The notes: generated by a model not told the origin, from the sequence alone. 64,000 nt of DNA from an uncultured Leifsonia sp. (GCF_945957465.1 NZ_CAMFLC010000010.1:21926-85925); one strand, 5' to 3'. Shown: positions 19,247-28,088, numbered from the stretch's first letter. Translations and numbers: made by a program.

Positions 19247-19735
19247 ATGTCCTGCATCCGCTTCAACACCCCCGCCCAGCGTCAGGCCATGCGCGACCAC
19301 CGACCGGCGATGCTCACCGCGGAGGAGGCCGCCGCGCTGCACCCGGCGCCGGAGTTCACGGAGAGCAAGCTGCGGAGGCTCCGGCTGCTCGCGGCCGACC
19401 CGAACCCCAAGATCCGGGAGGCCGTGGCGTCCGGCTACAACACCCCGGAGGACCTCTTCGCCGCGCTCGCGAACGACCCGGACGAGGGCGTGCGCGGGTG
19501 CGTGGCCAAGAACGAGGCGACGCCGTGCGACATCCTGCGCTCGCTCGCGGACGACCGCTCCGAGACGGTCCGCGGCTGGGTCGCCGTCAACTACTCCGTT
19601 CCGGCGGACGTGATGGCGAAGCTGGCGAAGGACCGCAGCCGCACGGTGCGCAGCCTCGTGAAGTGGAAGGCGCAGCTGGCCGACGAGGAGGGCGCGGCGC
19701 AGCGGTCGCCGGCCGAGCCGGCGCTCCGCCCATGA
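19247..19735 (+). CDS. Leucine-rich-variant (LRV/HEAT-like) repeat protein
   Basis: The 162-residue protein is built from short helical repeats of about 24 residues. Each contains a core like LAADPNPKIREAVASGYNTPEDL, LANDPDEGVRGCVAKNEATP or LADDRSETVRGWVAVNY. This pattern belongs to the LRV/HEAT-like class that serves as a protein-binding scaffold. The role is unknown. It is the first gene of a tightly overlapping trio with an S4 protein and a DUF72 protein. Confidence 0.78.
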   Translation: MSCIRFNTPAQRQAMRDHRPAMLTAEEAAALHPAPEFTESKLRRLRLLAADPNPKIREAVASGYNTPEDLFAALANDPDEGVRGCVAKNEATPCDILRSLADDRSETVRGWVAVNYSVPADVMAKLAKDRSRTVRSLVKWKAQLADEEGAAQRSPAEPALRP

Positions 19736-20094
19736 CGGGCGTCCGCGTCGACGCCTGGGCCTGGGCCGTGCGCCTCTACAAGACCCGGTCGGCGGCGTCG
19801 GACGCGTGCAAGGCCGGCCACCTCAAGGTCAACGGCGACCGGGCGAAGCCCTCGCAGCAGGTGAAGGTCGGCGACGAGGTGCGCGCCTACGTGGGCGGAT
19901 CCGAGAAGATCTACATCGCACGCAGACTCATCGTGAAGCGCGTCGGGGCCGCGATCGCCGCCGAGTGCTTCGAGGACCGCACTCCGCCGCCGCCTCCGAA
20001 GACCGAAGCGCCCTCCGACATCACGCGCGAGCGCGGGGCGGGTCGGCCCACCAAACGCGACCGCCGTCTGCTCGACCAGCTCAGGGGCCGCTGA
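19732..20094 (+). CDS. S4-domain RNA-binding protein (Hsp15-like)
   Basis: The 120-residue protein has an N-terminal S4 domain (RVDAWAWAVRLYKTRSAASDACKAGHLKVNG), as in Hsp15/YrfH proteins that bind rRNA or stalled 50S subunits. A basic C-terminal tail follows. Its ATG overlaps the LRV-gene stop (ATGA), indicating coupled translation. Ribosome association is an inference from the family. Confidence 0.87.
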   Translation: MTGVRVDAWAWAVRLYKTRSAASDACKAGHLKVNGDRAKPSQQVKVGDEVRAYVGGSEKIYIARRLIVKRVGAAIAAECFEDRTPPPPPKTEAPSDITRERGAGRPTKRDRRLLDQLRGR

Positions 20095-20903
20095 TGGCGG
20101 TGGCGCGGGTCGGCATCTCCGGCTGGACGTACGCGCCCTGGCGCGGCGTGTTCTATCCGAAGGGACTGCCGCATCGCGCCGAGCTGGAGTACGCGTCGTC
20201 CACGCTCGACTCGATCGAGATCAACGGCAGTTTCTATGCACTGCAGAAGCCCTCCAGCTATCGCACGTGGGCGCAGAGCACTCCGGACAGCTTCGTGTTC
20301 GCGGTCAAGGGCGGCCGGTACATCACCCACATCCTGCGGCTGCGGAACGCCCGGGCGGCGCTGGCGAACTTCTTCGCCTCCGGCGTCCTCGCACTCGGCC
20401 CCAAGCTCGGTCCGTTCCTCTGGCAGCTGCCACCGACGCTGCCCCTCGACCCGGAGGCCCTGGACGGGTTCCTGACGATGCTCCCTGCGACCGCGACGGC
20501 CGCACGGGCGCTGGCGGCCGAGACGACGCTCGAGGAGGACCGCACCGACCTGACGTCCGGCGGCGAGCGTCCGCTGCGTCACGCGGTGGAGGCGCGGCAT
20601 CCGAGCTTCGCCGATCCCGAGTTCGCACGGATCGCGCGCGCGCACGGCGTCGCCGTCGTGCTCGCCGACACCGCGGGCCGGTACCCGGTGATCCGCGAGG
20701 TCACGGCCGACTTCGTCTACGTGCGCCTCCACGGCGACGAAGAGCTCTACGCGAGCGGGTACACCGACGAGGCGCTCGACCGCTGGGCCGCCGAGCTGCA
20801 GGGGCGGCTCGATTCCGGCCTGGACGTCTACGCCTACTTCGACAACGACATGAAGGTGCGCGCACCGTACGACGCGATGGCGCTCCGCGAACGGCTGCGC
20901 TGA
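20094..20903 (+). CDS. DUF72 (YecE-like) family protein
   Basis: The 269-residue protein matches the DUF72 TIM-barrel-like family: GISGWTYAPWRGVFYP at the N terminus, EINGSFYALQ, and YAYFDNDMKVRAPYDA near the C terminus. Biochemical function is not established for the family. The start ATG 20094 overlaps the preceding stop and has AGGGG a few bases upstream. It closes the LRV-S4-DUF72 operon. Confidence 0.87.
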   Translation: MAVARVGISGWTYAPWRGVFYPKGLPHRAELEYASSTLDSIEINGSFYALQKPSSYRTWAQSTPDSFVFAVKGGRYITHILRLRNARAALANFFASGVLALGPKLGPFLWQLPPTLPLDPEALDGFLTMLPATATAARALAAETTLEEDRTDLTSGGERPLRHAVEARHPSFADPEFARIARAHGVAVVLADTAGRYPVIREVTADFVYVRLHGDEELYASGYTDEALDRWAAELQGRLDSGLDVYAYFDNDMKVRAPYDAMALRERLR

Positions 20904-20921
20904 CCGCCGGCCCTTCGGCGG
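20904..20921. terminator. Short hairpin between DUF72 and VOC genes
   Basis: CCGCCG (20904-20909) pairs with CGGCGG (20916-20921) directly after the DUF72 stop, between convergent genes. There is no U-tract. Confidence 0.5.
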
Positions 20922-20924
20922 AGG

Positions 20925-21314
20925 TCAGTCCTGCAGCACCGACATCACGTTGCCGGCCGGGTCGCGGAACCACGCGATGTCCGGTCCGCGATTCACCGCT
21001 TTGCCGCGCGCGATGCCTTTCTCGTCGGTCGGGAAGGTGTCGTCGTCGTAGATCTTCGTCACGACTCCCTTGGCGTTGAGTTCGTCGACGGCGGCGTCGA
21101 TGTCCGCCACGACGAGGTTGAGGATGGTGAAGCTCGCAGGCCGGTGATCCGGCTTCGGGTAGACGAACACGTGACTGCCGGCGGGGAGGGCGATGTCGAG
21201 GTTGCCCATCGGGCCGTCCGTCACGTCGAGGCCGAGCGCGTCACGATAGAAGGCGCGCGCTGCGTCGATGTCGTTCACGCTGAATCCGCTGAAGATCTCG
21301 AGAGTGTTGACCAT
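20925..21314 (-). CDS. VOC-superfamily (glyoxalase-like) protein
   Basis: The 129-residue single-domain protein has the VOC beta-alpha-beta pattern: FSVNDIDAARAFYRDALGLDV at the start and WFRDPAGNVMSVLQD at the end. Proteins of this fold bind metals and act as glyoxalases, dioxygenases or resistance proteins; the specific reaction is unknown. ATG 21314 is preferred, and GTG 21323 would add three residues. Confidence 0.82.
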   Translation of the reverse strand: MVNTLEIFSGFSVNDIDAARAFYRDALGLDVTDGPMGNLDIALPAGSHVFVYPKPDHRPASFTILNLVVADIDAAVDELNAKGVVTKIYDDDTFPTDEKGIARGKAVNRGPDIAWFRDPAGNVMSVLQD

Positions 21315-21347
21315 GGCGTCCACTCTGCTCCGGCAGGAGCCGGGCGT

Positions 21348-22292
21348 CTAGACGAAGCGGACGGCCTCCTGCAGCCGGGGCCGCAGCTCGAAGGCGCGGT
21401 CGACGCTCTCGCGGCCGGCGGCGTTCGCGCCGTCGCGCAGCACTGTGGGCAGCAGCGAGCGCCGCACGACCAGCGATCCCGCGAGGCGGCCGCGCTGGAC
21501 GATGTCGAAGGGGACGGCGAGCGCGTCGTCGGGGACCACGACGATGAGGCCGGTGAACCGGACGCCGGCCTGGCGGCCGAAGCTCTTGGCCGCGGCGTGC
21601 AGCTCTCGGAAGGGCTCCTCGTCGCGGCCGATGCCTGAACCCGTGAGTTCACCCTTCGCGAGCTTGACCTCGCCGCCCCAGTCGGCCGAGCGCACGGCGA
21701 ACAGCCCGGCGGGGCCGAGCACGATGTGGTCGAGCTTGGCGTCGGTCGCCGGGTGGACCGCCACGTCGTTCCAGATGGTGAAACCGATGCCGAGTCCGGA
21801 GACCGCCCGCGCGGTGGCTTCCTCGGCGAGCGCCTCCGCCAGCAGCATCCGGATCTCCCGCGGCGCGGAGCGGACCAGCGCGGGGTCGTACGGGTCGGCG
21901 TCGGAGCCGCGTCCCATCCACTCGCGCATGAGTGTGAGGAAGCGCTCGCGCGCGCGACCGCCGGGGTGGCCGTAGCTGCGCGCCCGCACGGTGGCCCCGC
22001 GCGACGACGTGCGCGTGGGGTGCACGGTCGCGCTGAACCCCGCTCCCCCGGATTCGCCCGCCACCGCATCGACCACGAGACTCTCGCCGCGGTCGTAGCG
22101 TGCGCGGTCATCCGGATCGCCGACCAGCTCCCAGGCGGTCTGCACCGCCTGGAACGCGGCGGCGGTCCCCCCGGTGTCGGGGTGCGTGGCCCGGGCGAGC
22201 CGACGGTAGGCGCGGCGCAGTTCCTCCTGGCTGACGGTCGCACTGACGCCGAGGACCTCGTAGGGACTCGGTGCGGCGGGACTGTCGCTCAT
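21348..22292 (-). CDS. J-domain / NERD-like fusion protein
   Basis: The 314-residue protein starts with a J domain (PYEVLGVSATVSQEELRRAYR, HPD at about residue 37). A charged linker and a NERD-like (nuclease-related) region near residues 170-270 follow. The NERD hallmark DHxxxGPxGxF is present (DHIVLGPAGLFAV), but the usual E-T-K acidic/basic pair that follows is replaced by RSADW, so catalysis is doubtful. The J domain suggests recruitment of DnaK. Function unknown. A TAATGT hexamer lies 8 nt before ATG 22292. Confidence 0.78.
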   Translation of the reverse strand: MSDSPAAPSPYEVLGVSATVSQEELRRAYRRLARATHPDTGGTAAAFQAVQTAWELVGDPDDRARYDRGESLVVDAVAGESGGAGFSATVHPTRTSSRGATVRARSYGHPGGRARERFLTLMREWMGRGSDADPYDPALVRSAPREIRMLLAEALAEEATARAVSGLGIGFTIWNDVAVHPATDAKLDHIVLGPAGLFAVRSADWGGEVKLAKGELTGSGIGRDEEPFRELHAAAKSFGRQAGVRFTGLIVVVPDDALAVPFDIVQRGRLAGSLVVRRSLLPTVLRDGANAAGRESVDRAFELRPRLQEAVRFV

Positions 22293-22300
22293 GGGTCACG

Positions 22301-22306
22301 ACATTA
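22301..22306 (-). promoter_or_regulatory. -10-like hexamer TAATGT upstream of the J-domain gene
   Basis: TAATGT on the minus strand ends 8 nt before ATG 22292. Confidence 0.4.
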
Positions 22307-22427
22307 GCGGGTGGATCCGCGAATTCCCTTGAATTTCGTCGAGGGCGGATCCGATTGAGGACGGAATGTGACCGCTATCCCTCCTACGCTGGAATCACCG
22401 GAACGGAAAACCGAAAGGGCAGCAATC

Positions 22428-22823
22428 ATGACCATCAGCGACTGGCGCATCGAGCTCATCGTCCTCCCCGTCACCGACGTCGACCGCGCGAAGGCGTTCT
22501 ACGTCGACGCGCTCGGCTGGAACGCCGACTTCGACCACCGCGTCTCCCCCACGCTGCGCTTCGTGCAGGTGACGCCTCCCGGGTCGGCCTGCTCCATCGC
22601 TTTCGGGGAGGGCCTGACCGACATGGTCCCCGGCACGATGAAGGGTCTGCAGATCGTCATCCCGGACGCCGACGAAGCGCTGGCCCATCTGCGCGAGAAC
22701 GGCGTCGACGCGGTGGGCGTCGACGAGCAGTCCTGGGGTCGGTTCGTCTACTACAGCGACCCGGACGGCAACGGCTGGAGCCTGCAGGAGCTGCCGGCGC
22801 GGTCCGCCGAGGCGGGCGCGTGA
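22428..22823 (+). CDS. VOC-superfamily protein (glyoxalase/bleomycin-resistance-like)
   Basis: The 131-residue protein has a VOC fold with VLPVTDVDRAKAFYVDALGWNADFD at the N terminus and VYYSDPDGNGWSLQELP at the C terminus. This sequence type is common in actinobacteria and of unknown substrate. ATG 22428 has AAAGGG about 8 nt upstream (22414-22419). It is convergent with the carotenoid operon and divergent from the J-domain gene. Confidence 0.83.
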   Translation: MTISDWRIELIVLPVTDVDRAKAFYVDALGWNADFDHRVSPTLRFVQVTPPGSACSIAFGEGLTDMVPGTMKGLQIVIPDADEALAHLRENGVDAVGVDEQSWGRFVYYSDPDGNGWSLQELPARSAEAGA

Positions 22824-22848
22824 CCGGGTCGGCTCAGCCCGACTCGGC

Positions 22849-23727
22849 TCAGCTCAACGCGTAGGCGATCAGCAGGAGGGTGACGACGAACCCGCACGCG
22901 TAGTTGATCCAGAGGAAGCGCCGCCAGCCCCGGTTGGCGGCGCTCGCGCGTTCGTCGGGAAGCGACCAGAACGGCGCGGCGGCCAGGAGGTACGGCACGG
23001 CCAGGAGCGCTGCCAGCGGGCCGGGCCACGCCGTCCCGAGCATCGCCAGCCCGGCCGCCGCCCAGGCGGCCATCGCGAAACGCGTCGTGCGCGCGGCGCC
23101 GAGCACGGTGGCGACGGAGGCGATGCCCGCCTCGCGGTCCGGGACGATGTCCTGCACCGCGCCGAACGCGTGACTGCCCACACCCCACAGGAAGAACGCG
23201 AGCAGCAGCAACAACAGACCGGGCGTGAAGACGGCTCCGGCCAGCACGAGACCGTAGACCGCGGGGCTTACGAAGTGGACGCTCGAGGTGGCCGAGTCCA
23301 GGAACGGCACCTCCTTGAAGCGGAGTCCCTTGACCGAGTACGCCAGGAGCGCGAAGAGGCTGACGGCCAGCACGAGCCACGACGCGGGAGACCCGACGAT
23401 CACCAGGAACACCAGGAACGGCAGGTTGGTCACCGCGGCCGCGATGAGCGTTCTCCGGTGCACTCGGCGGTCGAGCAGGGCGCCCTCTGCTCCCCCCTTG
23501 CGCGGGTTGCGGAGGTCGGACTCGTAGTCGAAGACGTCGTTGATGCCGTAGAGCGCGAGGTTGTACGGAACGAGGAAGTAGAGCGTCCCGATCACGAGGA
23601 CGGCGTCGACGCGTCCGACCGTGAGCAGGTAGGCGGCGGCGAACGGGAAAGCGGTGTTGATCCAGCTGAGCGGCCGGGAGGCGACGAACAGCTGGCGCAG
23701 AAGCGAAGGCTCGACGGTCGTGGTCAT
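22849..23727 (-). CDS. crtEb: Lycopene elongase / UbiA prenyltransferase
   Basis: This membrane prenyltransferase adds C5 units to lycopene to make C50 flavuxanthin-type carotenoids. The 292-residue polytopic protein has both UbiA aspartate motifs: NDVFDYESD and DIVPDREAG. It is the last gene of the crt operon; ATG 23727 overlaps the crtYf stop (ATGA). Position and motifs agree with corynebacterial crtEb. The exact end product depends on the cyclases upstream. Confidence 0.9.
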   Translation of the reverse strand: MTTTVEPSLLRQLFVASRPLSWINTAFPFAAAYLLTVGRVDAVLVIGTLYFLVPYNLALYGINDVFDYESDLRNPRKGGAEGALLDRRVHRRTLIAAAVTNLPFLVFLVIVGSPASWLVLAVSLFALLAYSVKGLRFKEVPFLDSATSSVHFVSPAVYGLVLAGAVFTPGLLLLLLAFFLWGVGSHAFGAVQDIVPDREAGIASVATVLGAARTTRFAMAAWAAAGLAMLGTAWPGPLAALLAVPYLLAAAPFWSLPDERASAANRGWRRFLWINYACGFVVTLLLIAYALS

Positions 23728-24041
23728 GCCGGCCTCCGCCGGAGCAGGATCCAGAGGCCGCCGACGAGCACCAGGCCGGCGACCGGATAGGCGAGATCCT
23801 CCACCGGTACCAGGCCGATGCGTGCGCCCGTCAGCGTGTGCGGAGCGTACGTCATCAGACCCGCGGCGATCATCGCGTTGTCGAAGACGATCGTGAGCCC
23901 GACCAGGACCGCGCCCGTCACCACAGCCGGCGCCCACCAGCGACGCAGCAGGCGCCTGCGGTCGGGCGCGCGCACGAGGGCGACGGCGAGGACGGCGCCG
24001 GCGAGACCGAGGAAGACGAGGTCGATGAGGAGATAGGTCAT
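23724..24041 (-). CDS. crtYf: C50 carotenoid epsilon-cyclase subunit CrtYf
   Basis: The small membrane protein (105 residues, about three helices) belongs to the heterodimeric lycopene/C50 cyclases. It starts MTYLLIDLVFLG and contains the conserved VPVEDLAYP segment near the C terminus. It works with CrtYe. ATG 24041 overlaps the crtYe stop by the ATGA arrangement. The ring type (epsilon, beta or gamma) is inferred from operon order only. Confidence 0.87.
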   Translation of the reverse strand: MTYLLIDLVFLGLAGAVLAVALVRAPDRRRLLRRWWAPAVVTGAVLVGLTIVFDNAMIAAGLMTYAPHTLTGARIGLVPVEDLAYPVAGLVLVGGLWILLRRRPA

Positions 24042-24406
24042 CGGCGCCTCCCGTCGTGGCCGACGAGCTCGCTCGGCTCGCGGCGGCGCGCCGTCACCCG
24101 GTCGAGGACGGCGCGGCCGCCGAACAGCAGGATGAGCGTGAGGTAGCACAGGAAGGCCAGGAACACCGGCTCCTCGAGCGGGAGCTCGGGGGCGAGCTCG
24201 ATGCCGGTCATGAAGGGAGACCTCCCGCGCGCGAAGACACCGGCGACGATGCCCACGGCGTCCCAGGCGAGGAAGAAGGCCAGCGCGACGACCAGCACGA
24301 CCGCAGCGCGGCGGGCATCTCGCCAGAAGACCAGCCGGAACCGGCTGTCCAGCAGCACCAGCGCACCGGAGGCCGCCAGCAGGCAGACGAGGTAGGCGAG
24401 ACTCAC
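24038..24406 (-). CDS. crtYe: C50 carotenoid cyclase subunit CrtYe
   Basis: The 122-residue membrane protein starts at GTG 24406 (V-S-L-A-Y-L), overlapping the crtI stop as GTGA. It has the conserved FFLAWDAVGI segment and PLEEPVFLAFLCYLTL, characteristic of the first subunit of heterodimeric carotenoid cyclases. It pairs with CrtYf to cyclise the C50 backbone. Confidence 0.88.
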   Translation of the reverse strand: MSLAYLVCLLAASGALVLLDSRFRLVFWRDARRAAVVLVVALAFFLAWDAVGIVAGVFARGRSPFMTGIELAPELPLEEPVFLAFLCYLTLILLFGGRAVLDRVTARRREPSELVGHDGRRR

Positions 24407-26010
24407 CGGACCCGCTCCGCACGGGCGACGGGTGCCGGCGGCTCGGCCAGCCGCTCGGCCGAGACGTCGCCGCGCAGACGCTTGACGACGAGCTCGGCGC
24501 TGATCAGGCACATGGGCAGCCCGATGCCGGGGATGGTGGACGACCCGGCGTAGAGCAGGCCGTCGACACGGCGCGAGGCGTTGCCCGGCCGGAAGAAGGC
24601 GCTCTGCCGCAGCGTGTGCGCCAGGCCGAGGGCGCCCCCGCGCCAGGCATTGTAGTGCTGGGCGAAGTCGTCGGGTCCGACCGTGCGACGTACCACGACG
24701 CGGTCGGCGAGGTCGGGGATGCCCGCCCAGGCGGCGATCTGGCCGATCGCGGCGTCGGCGGTGCGCTCGACGACGCGGTCGCCCGCGCCGTCCACACCGC
24801 CCGCGCCGATCGACACGTCGGCCGCCACCGGGACGAGGACGAAGAGGTTCTCGTGACCGGCCGGTGCGACGTTCGGATCGGTCGCACTCGGCATGCAGAC
24901 GTAGAGCGAGGCCGGATCGGGGACTCCGGGGTGCGAGCCGAACACTCTCGCGAAGCCGGACTCCCAGTCGGACGTGAAGAACAGGTTGTGGTGCGCGAGC
25001 TGCGGCAGTCCGCCGCGGACGCCCAGCATGGCGAGCACGGCGCCGGGGCCGGGATCGCGGCGGCGCCAGGCGCGCTCCGGGTGAGTGCGCAGCGCGGGCG
25101 GCAGCAGCTCTGTCTCGGTGTGGTGCAGGTCGGCCGCGGAGACGACGAGGTCGGCCTCCGTCACCTGCCTGCGGCCCCCGGCGTCCACCCATTCGACGCC
25201 GGAGACCCGCGGCCTCCGTCCGGCGCCGGTCTGAATGGCGACGGCACGCGCCCCGGTCACCAGGTTCGCCCCCGCGCCCTCGGCGAGCGCCGCGATGCGC
25301 GCGATCAGCTCGGCGAACCCGCCCATCGGGTAACGCACGCCGTCGTCGAGGTCGAGGTGGCTCATCAGGTGGTACATGCTCGGCGCGCGTCCCGGGGACG
25401 TGCCGAGGAAGACAGCGGGATAGCCCAGGAGCTGACGCAACCGGGTGTCCTCCACGAAGCCCGCCGCATACCGGTCGAGCGGTTCGAGGAGCAGCCGGGC
25501 GAGCCGCCCGAGCCGACGGAGCACGGCCCCGTTCAGGAGCGGCCGCGGCGATGCGTAGGTCGCGTACAGGAAGCGGTCGACGGCGAGGCGATACGTCTCG
25601 GACGCGCCCGCCAGATACCGGTCGAGGGCGGCGCCCGCCCCGGGCTCCACGCTCTCGAACAGCGCACGATTCGCCGCGCCGTCGGCCCGCACATCGAGCG
25701 TCGTCGCGCTTCCCTCCGCGAACAGCCGGTATCCCGGGTCCAGGGTCACCAGGTCGAGTTGCTCGGCGGCGCTGGTTCCGAGGAGCCGGAAGAAGTGGTC
25801 GAAGACCTCCGGCATCAGATACCAGGAGGGGCCGGTGTCGAATCGGAAACCGCCGGCCTCCCACACCCCGGCGCGCCCGCCGAGGACATCCTGTTGCTCG
25901 AGGACGGTCACGTGATGGCCGTCGTGAGCCAGCAGGGCGGCGGTGGCCAGGCCGGAGATGCCGCCGCCGATGACGACGGCGCGGCGCGGCGCGGGCGCAC
26001 GGTCCGTCAT
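24403..26010 (-). CDS. crtI: Phytoene desaturase
   Basis: This FAD-dependent enzyme converts phytoene to lycopene. The 535-residue protein opens with the dinucleotide motif VVIGGGISGLATAALLAHDGHHVTV in the expected place. It ends with the family signature ASTIPGIG-like sequence (GSSTIPGIGLPMCLISAELV). ATG 26010 overlaps the crtB stop (ATGA). It lies third in the crt operon, after crtE and crtB. Confidence 0.95.
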   Translation of the reverse strand: MTDRAPAPRRAVVIGGGISGLATAALLAHDGHHVTVLEQQDVLGGRAGVWEAGGFRFDTGPSWYLMPEVFDHFFRLLGTSAAEQLDLVTLDPGYRLFAEGSATTLDVRADGAANRALFESVEPGAGAALDRYLAGASETYRLAVDRFLYATYASPRPLLNGAVLRRLGRLARLLLEPLDRYAAGFVEDTRLRQLLGYPAVFLGTSPGRAPSMYHLMSHLDLDDGVRYPMGGFAELIARIAALAEGAGANLVTGARAVAIQTGAGRRPRVSGVEWVDAGGRRQVTEADLVVSAADLHHTETELLPPALRTHPERAWRRRDPGPGAVLAMLGVRGGLPQLAHHNLFFTSDWESGFARVFGSHPGVPDPASLYVCMPSATDPNVAPAGHENLFVLVPVAADVSIGAGGVDGAGDRVVERTADAAIGQIAAWAGIPDLADRVVVRRTVGPDDFAQHYNAWRGGALGLAHTLRQSAFFRPGNASRRVDGLLYAGSSTIPGIGLPMCLISAELVVKRLRGDVSAERLAEPPAPVARAERVR

Positions 26011-26909
26011 CGCAGCGCCCCCGCCGCCGCGCGGAGAAGCACGGCCAGCTTGGTGCGGGTGGGCACACTCACCCGATGGGCGATCAGGTCGGACGCCGGC
26101 GTGATGCGGATGCGGTCGCTCAGCTCGGCGAACAGGCCGTGGGCGGCCGTGATCGCGCGGCGGCAGTTGTCCGGCAGCTCCGGGATGACATCCGCGGCCG
26201 CGCCCAGGTCGCAGTCGATGTCGACCACCAGGGCGAGCTTCTGCCGCTCGGTCAGCTGCGTGGGGTCGATGCCGGGGAAGTAGCTGCGGCCGAGTTCGGC
26301 GTAGTCGACGGCGAGGTCGCGCAGGAAGTTGATCTTCTGGAACGCGGAGCCGAGCCGCCGCGCACCCGCCTCCAGGCGTCGTCTCGTCGGCTCGGGCACC
26401 GGGCTGTCGTGGAGGAACACGGCGAGGCACATCAGGCCGACGACTTCCGCCGACCCGTAGATGTAGGCGCTCAGCTCGTCGGCGCTGAAGTCGACGGGGT
26501 CGAGGTCGCGACGCATCGACGCGAAGAACGGACGCGTCAGTTCCGGCCCGAAGCCCGCCGCGCGGGCGGTGCGCGCGAAGGCGTGGACCACGACGTTGGC
26601 GCTGTATCCGGTGCGCATCGCACGCTCGGTGTCGTCCTCGAGCGCGTCGAGGACCGCCGCGATCTCGTCGGGGGCGAGCCCGGCCTCGGCCGCCGCTCCG
26701 TCCACGATCTCGTCCGCCACCCGGACCAGGGCGTAGATGTCTTCCACCCCCGGGCGGACCGAGGGCGCCAGCAGGCGCGTCGCCATCCCGAACGACGTCG
26801 AGTACTCGTGGATGATCGTCGCGGCGCTGCGATGGGCGGCCTCTCCGTAGAGCGTGAGGTCGGTCGGCGGGGTCGAGGCTCCCGCGGGCGCCGGTGCGGT
26901 GCGGGTCAT
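26007..26909 (-). CDS. crtB: Phytoene synthase
   Basis: It condenses two geranylgeranyl diphosphates into phytoene. The 300-residue protein contains the two aspartate-rich substrate motifs in typical form: DEIVD in YALVRVADEIVD, and the second region NFLRDLAVD with the following RSYFP. ATG 26909 overlaps the crtE stop (ATGA), so it is translationally coupled. Confidence 0.94.
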   Translation of the reverse strand: MTRTAPAPAGASTPPTDLTLYGEAAHRSAATIIHEYSTSFGMATRLLAPSVRPGVEDIYALVRVADEIVDGAAAEAGLAPDEIAAVLDALEDDTERAMRTGYSANVVVHAFARTARAAGFGPELTRPFFASMRRDLDPVDFSADELSAYIYGSAEVVGLMCLAVFLHDSPVPEPTRRRLEAGARRLGSAFQKINFLRDLAVDYAELGRSYFPGIDPTQLTERQKLALVVDIDCDLGAAADVIPELPDNCRRAITAAHGLFAELSDRIRITPASDLIAHRVSVPTRTKLAVLLRAAAGALR

Positions 26910-28015
26910 GACGCGCGCCCGATGCATCCGCGAGCGAGCCGGGCGAGGGTCGCGGCCAGCTCGGCGGGGACCAGCGGCGAGTCGAGCGAGGCGATCGCAG
27001 TGGCGACCTGTTCGGCGAGCAGTCGCTCGACGAACGCCCGGGCGCCGCATCGCTCCAGCGTCGCGGCGGCCTGCGCCGCCTCGGCTGCCGTCAGGTCCGG
27101 CCGCCCCAGAACAGCTTCGATGCCGGGCCAGTCGCCCGTGCCGCGCGCGAAGGCGATGAGGGAGGTCTGCTTGCCCTGTCGGAGGTCGCTGCTGGCGCTC
27201 TTGCCGGTCACGTCCTCTTCGCCGAACACGCCGAGAAGGTCGTCGCCCAGCTGGAACGCCGTGCCCACGAGTCGCCCGAAGTCCGCCAGGAGGCCGACGA
27301 GTTCGTCTCCCGCCCCGGCGAGCGCGGCACCCGCCGCGAGCGGAGCGGCCACGGTGTAGACCGCGGTCTTCTCCTCGGTCATGGCGAGGACGTCGTCGAT
27401 GCCGCCGTCGGACAGCGCGGTGGCGAGGCCGACGTCGGCCAGCTCGCCGGCCGCCGTCACGAACACCGCCCGGTCGAGCAGGTCGAGGATCAGCGAGCGA
27501 GCCGGCTCCGGCGCCGACAGGCGCGCGACGCGCTGGGCTGCGGCATGGAGCAGGAGGTCGCCCGCCAGGATCGCCGCGGACTGGCCCCAGAGCAGAGCAT
27601 GGGGCGCCGTGGCACCGCGGGCGAGCGCGTCGGCGCTGAACTCCCCCGCCACGTTCGGACGACCGCGGCGCACCGTGTCGCCGTCGATCACATCATCGTG
27701 GAAGAGGAACGCGGTGTGCAGGAGCTCGAACGCCAGGGCGGTCTGGACCGCGTCGGAGCGCCGGCCGGCTCCGCCGAGCCCGTGGTAGGCGGTCAGGACG
27801 AGCCGCGGACGCAGTCGCTTGCCGCCGTGAGCGGACTCCGCCACGCTCTGCCAGAGCCGGCGGTACGCCCCTCCGTGCGCGGCCGCCTCGTCCTCGCGCC
27901 CGGCGAGGAAGGCCGAGAACTCGTGCTCGACGAGCAGCAGGTCCGCTTCGACCGCGTCGGCGATCGTCTCCGTCGGGCTGCTGACGTCCGCGACTTCCGG
28001 ATGGAGCTGGGTCAT
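26906..28015 (-). CDS. crtE: Geranylgeranyl diphosphate synthase (polyprenyl synthetase)
   Basis: It makes the C20 precursor for carotenoids. The 369-residue protein has the first aspartate-rich motif DDVIDGD and the second, GDDLLGVFG, plus KRLRP near the N terminus. It is the promoter-proximal gene of the crt operon, with an AGGGAGGG ribosome-binding site just before ATG 28015. The divergent MarR gene and the intergenic repeats suggest repression at this promoter. Confidence 0.93.
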   Translation of the reverse strand: MTQLHPEVADVSSPTETIADAVEADLLLVEHEFSAFLAGREDEAAAHGGAYRRLWQSVAESAHGGKRLRPRLVLTAYHGLGGAGRRSDAVQTALAFELLHTAFLFHDDVIDGDTVRRGRPNVAGEFSADALARGATAPHALLWGQSAAILAGDLLLHAAAQRVARLSAPEPARSLILDLLDRAVFVTAAGELADVGLATALSDGGIDDVLAMTEEKTAVYTVAAPLAAGAALAGAGDELVGLLADFGRLVGTAFQLGDDLLGVFGEEDVTGKSASSDLRQGKQTSLIAFARGTGDWPGIEAVLGRPDLTAAEAAQAAATLERCGARAFVERLLAEQVATAIASLDSPLVPAELAATLARLARGCIGRAS

Positions 28016-28028
28016 CAGACCCTCCCTT

Positions 28029-28056
28029 ACCTAGCCAGGTTAGAAAATAACCTAGC
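28029..28056. promoter_or_regulatory. Putative CrtR operator in the crtE-crtR intergenic region
   Basis: A palindrome AGGTTA-5nt-TAACCT (28037-28053) is flanked by direct repeats ACCTAGC at 28029-28035 and 28050-28056, 21 bp apart (two helical turns). Placement over the crtE promoter region suits a MarR repressor. The binding protein is inferred. Confidence 0.6.
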
Positions 28057-28076
28057 ACGCTTCTTACATCCGGCAA

Positions 28077-28082
28077 TAGGAT
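28077..28082 (+). promoter_or_regulatory. -10 hexamer TAGGAT of a leaderless promoter (crtR)
   Basis: TAGGAT ends 6 nt before ATG 28089. Confidence 0.55.
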
Positions 28083-28088
28083 GTCCGC

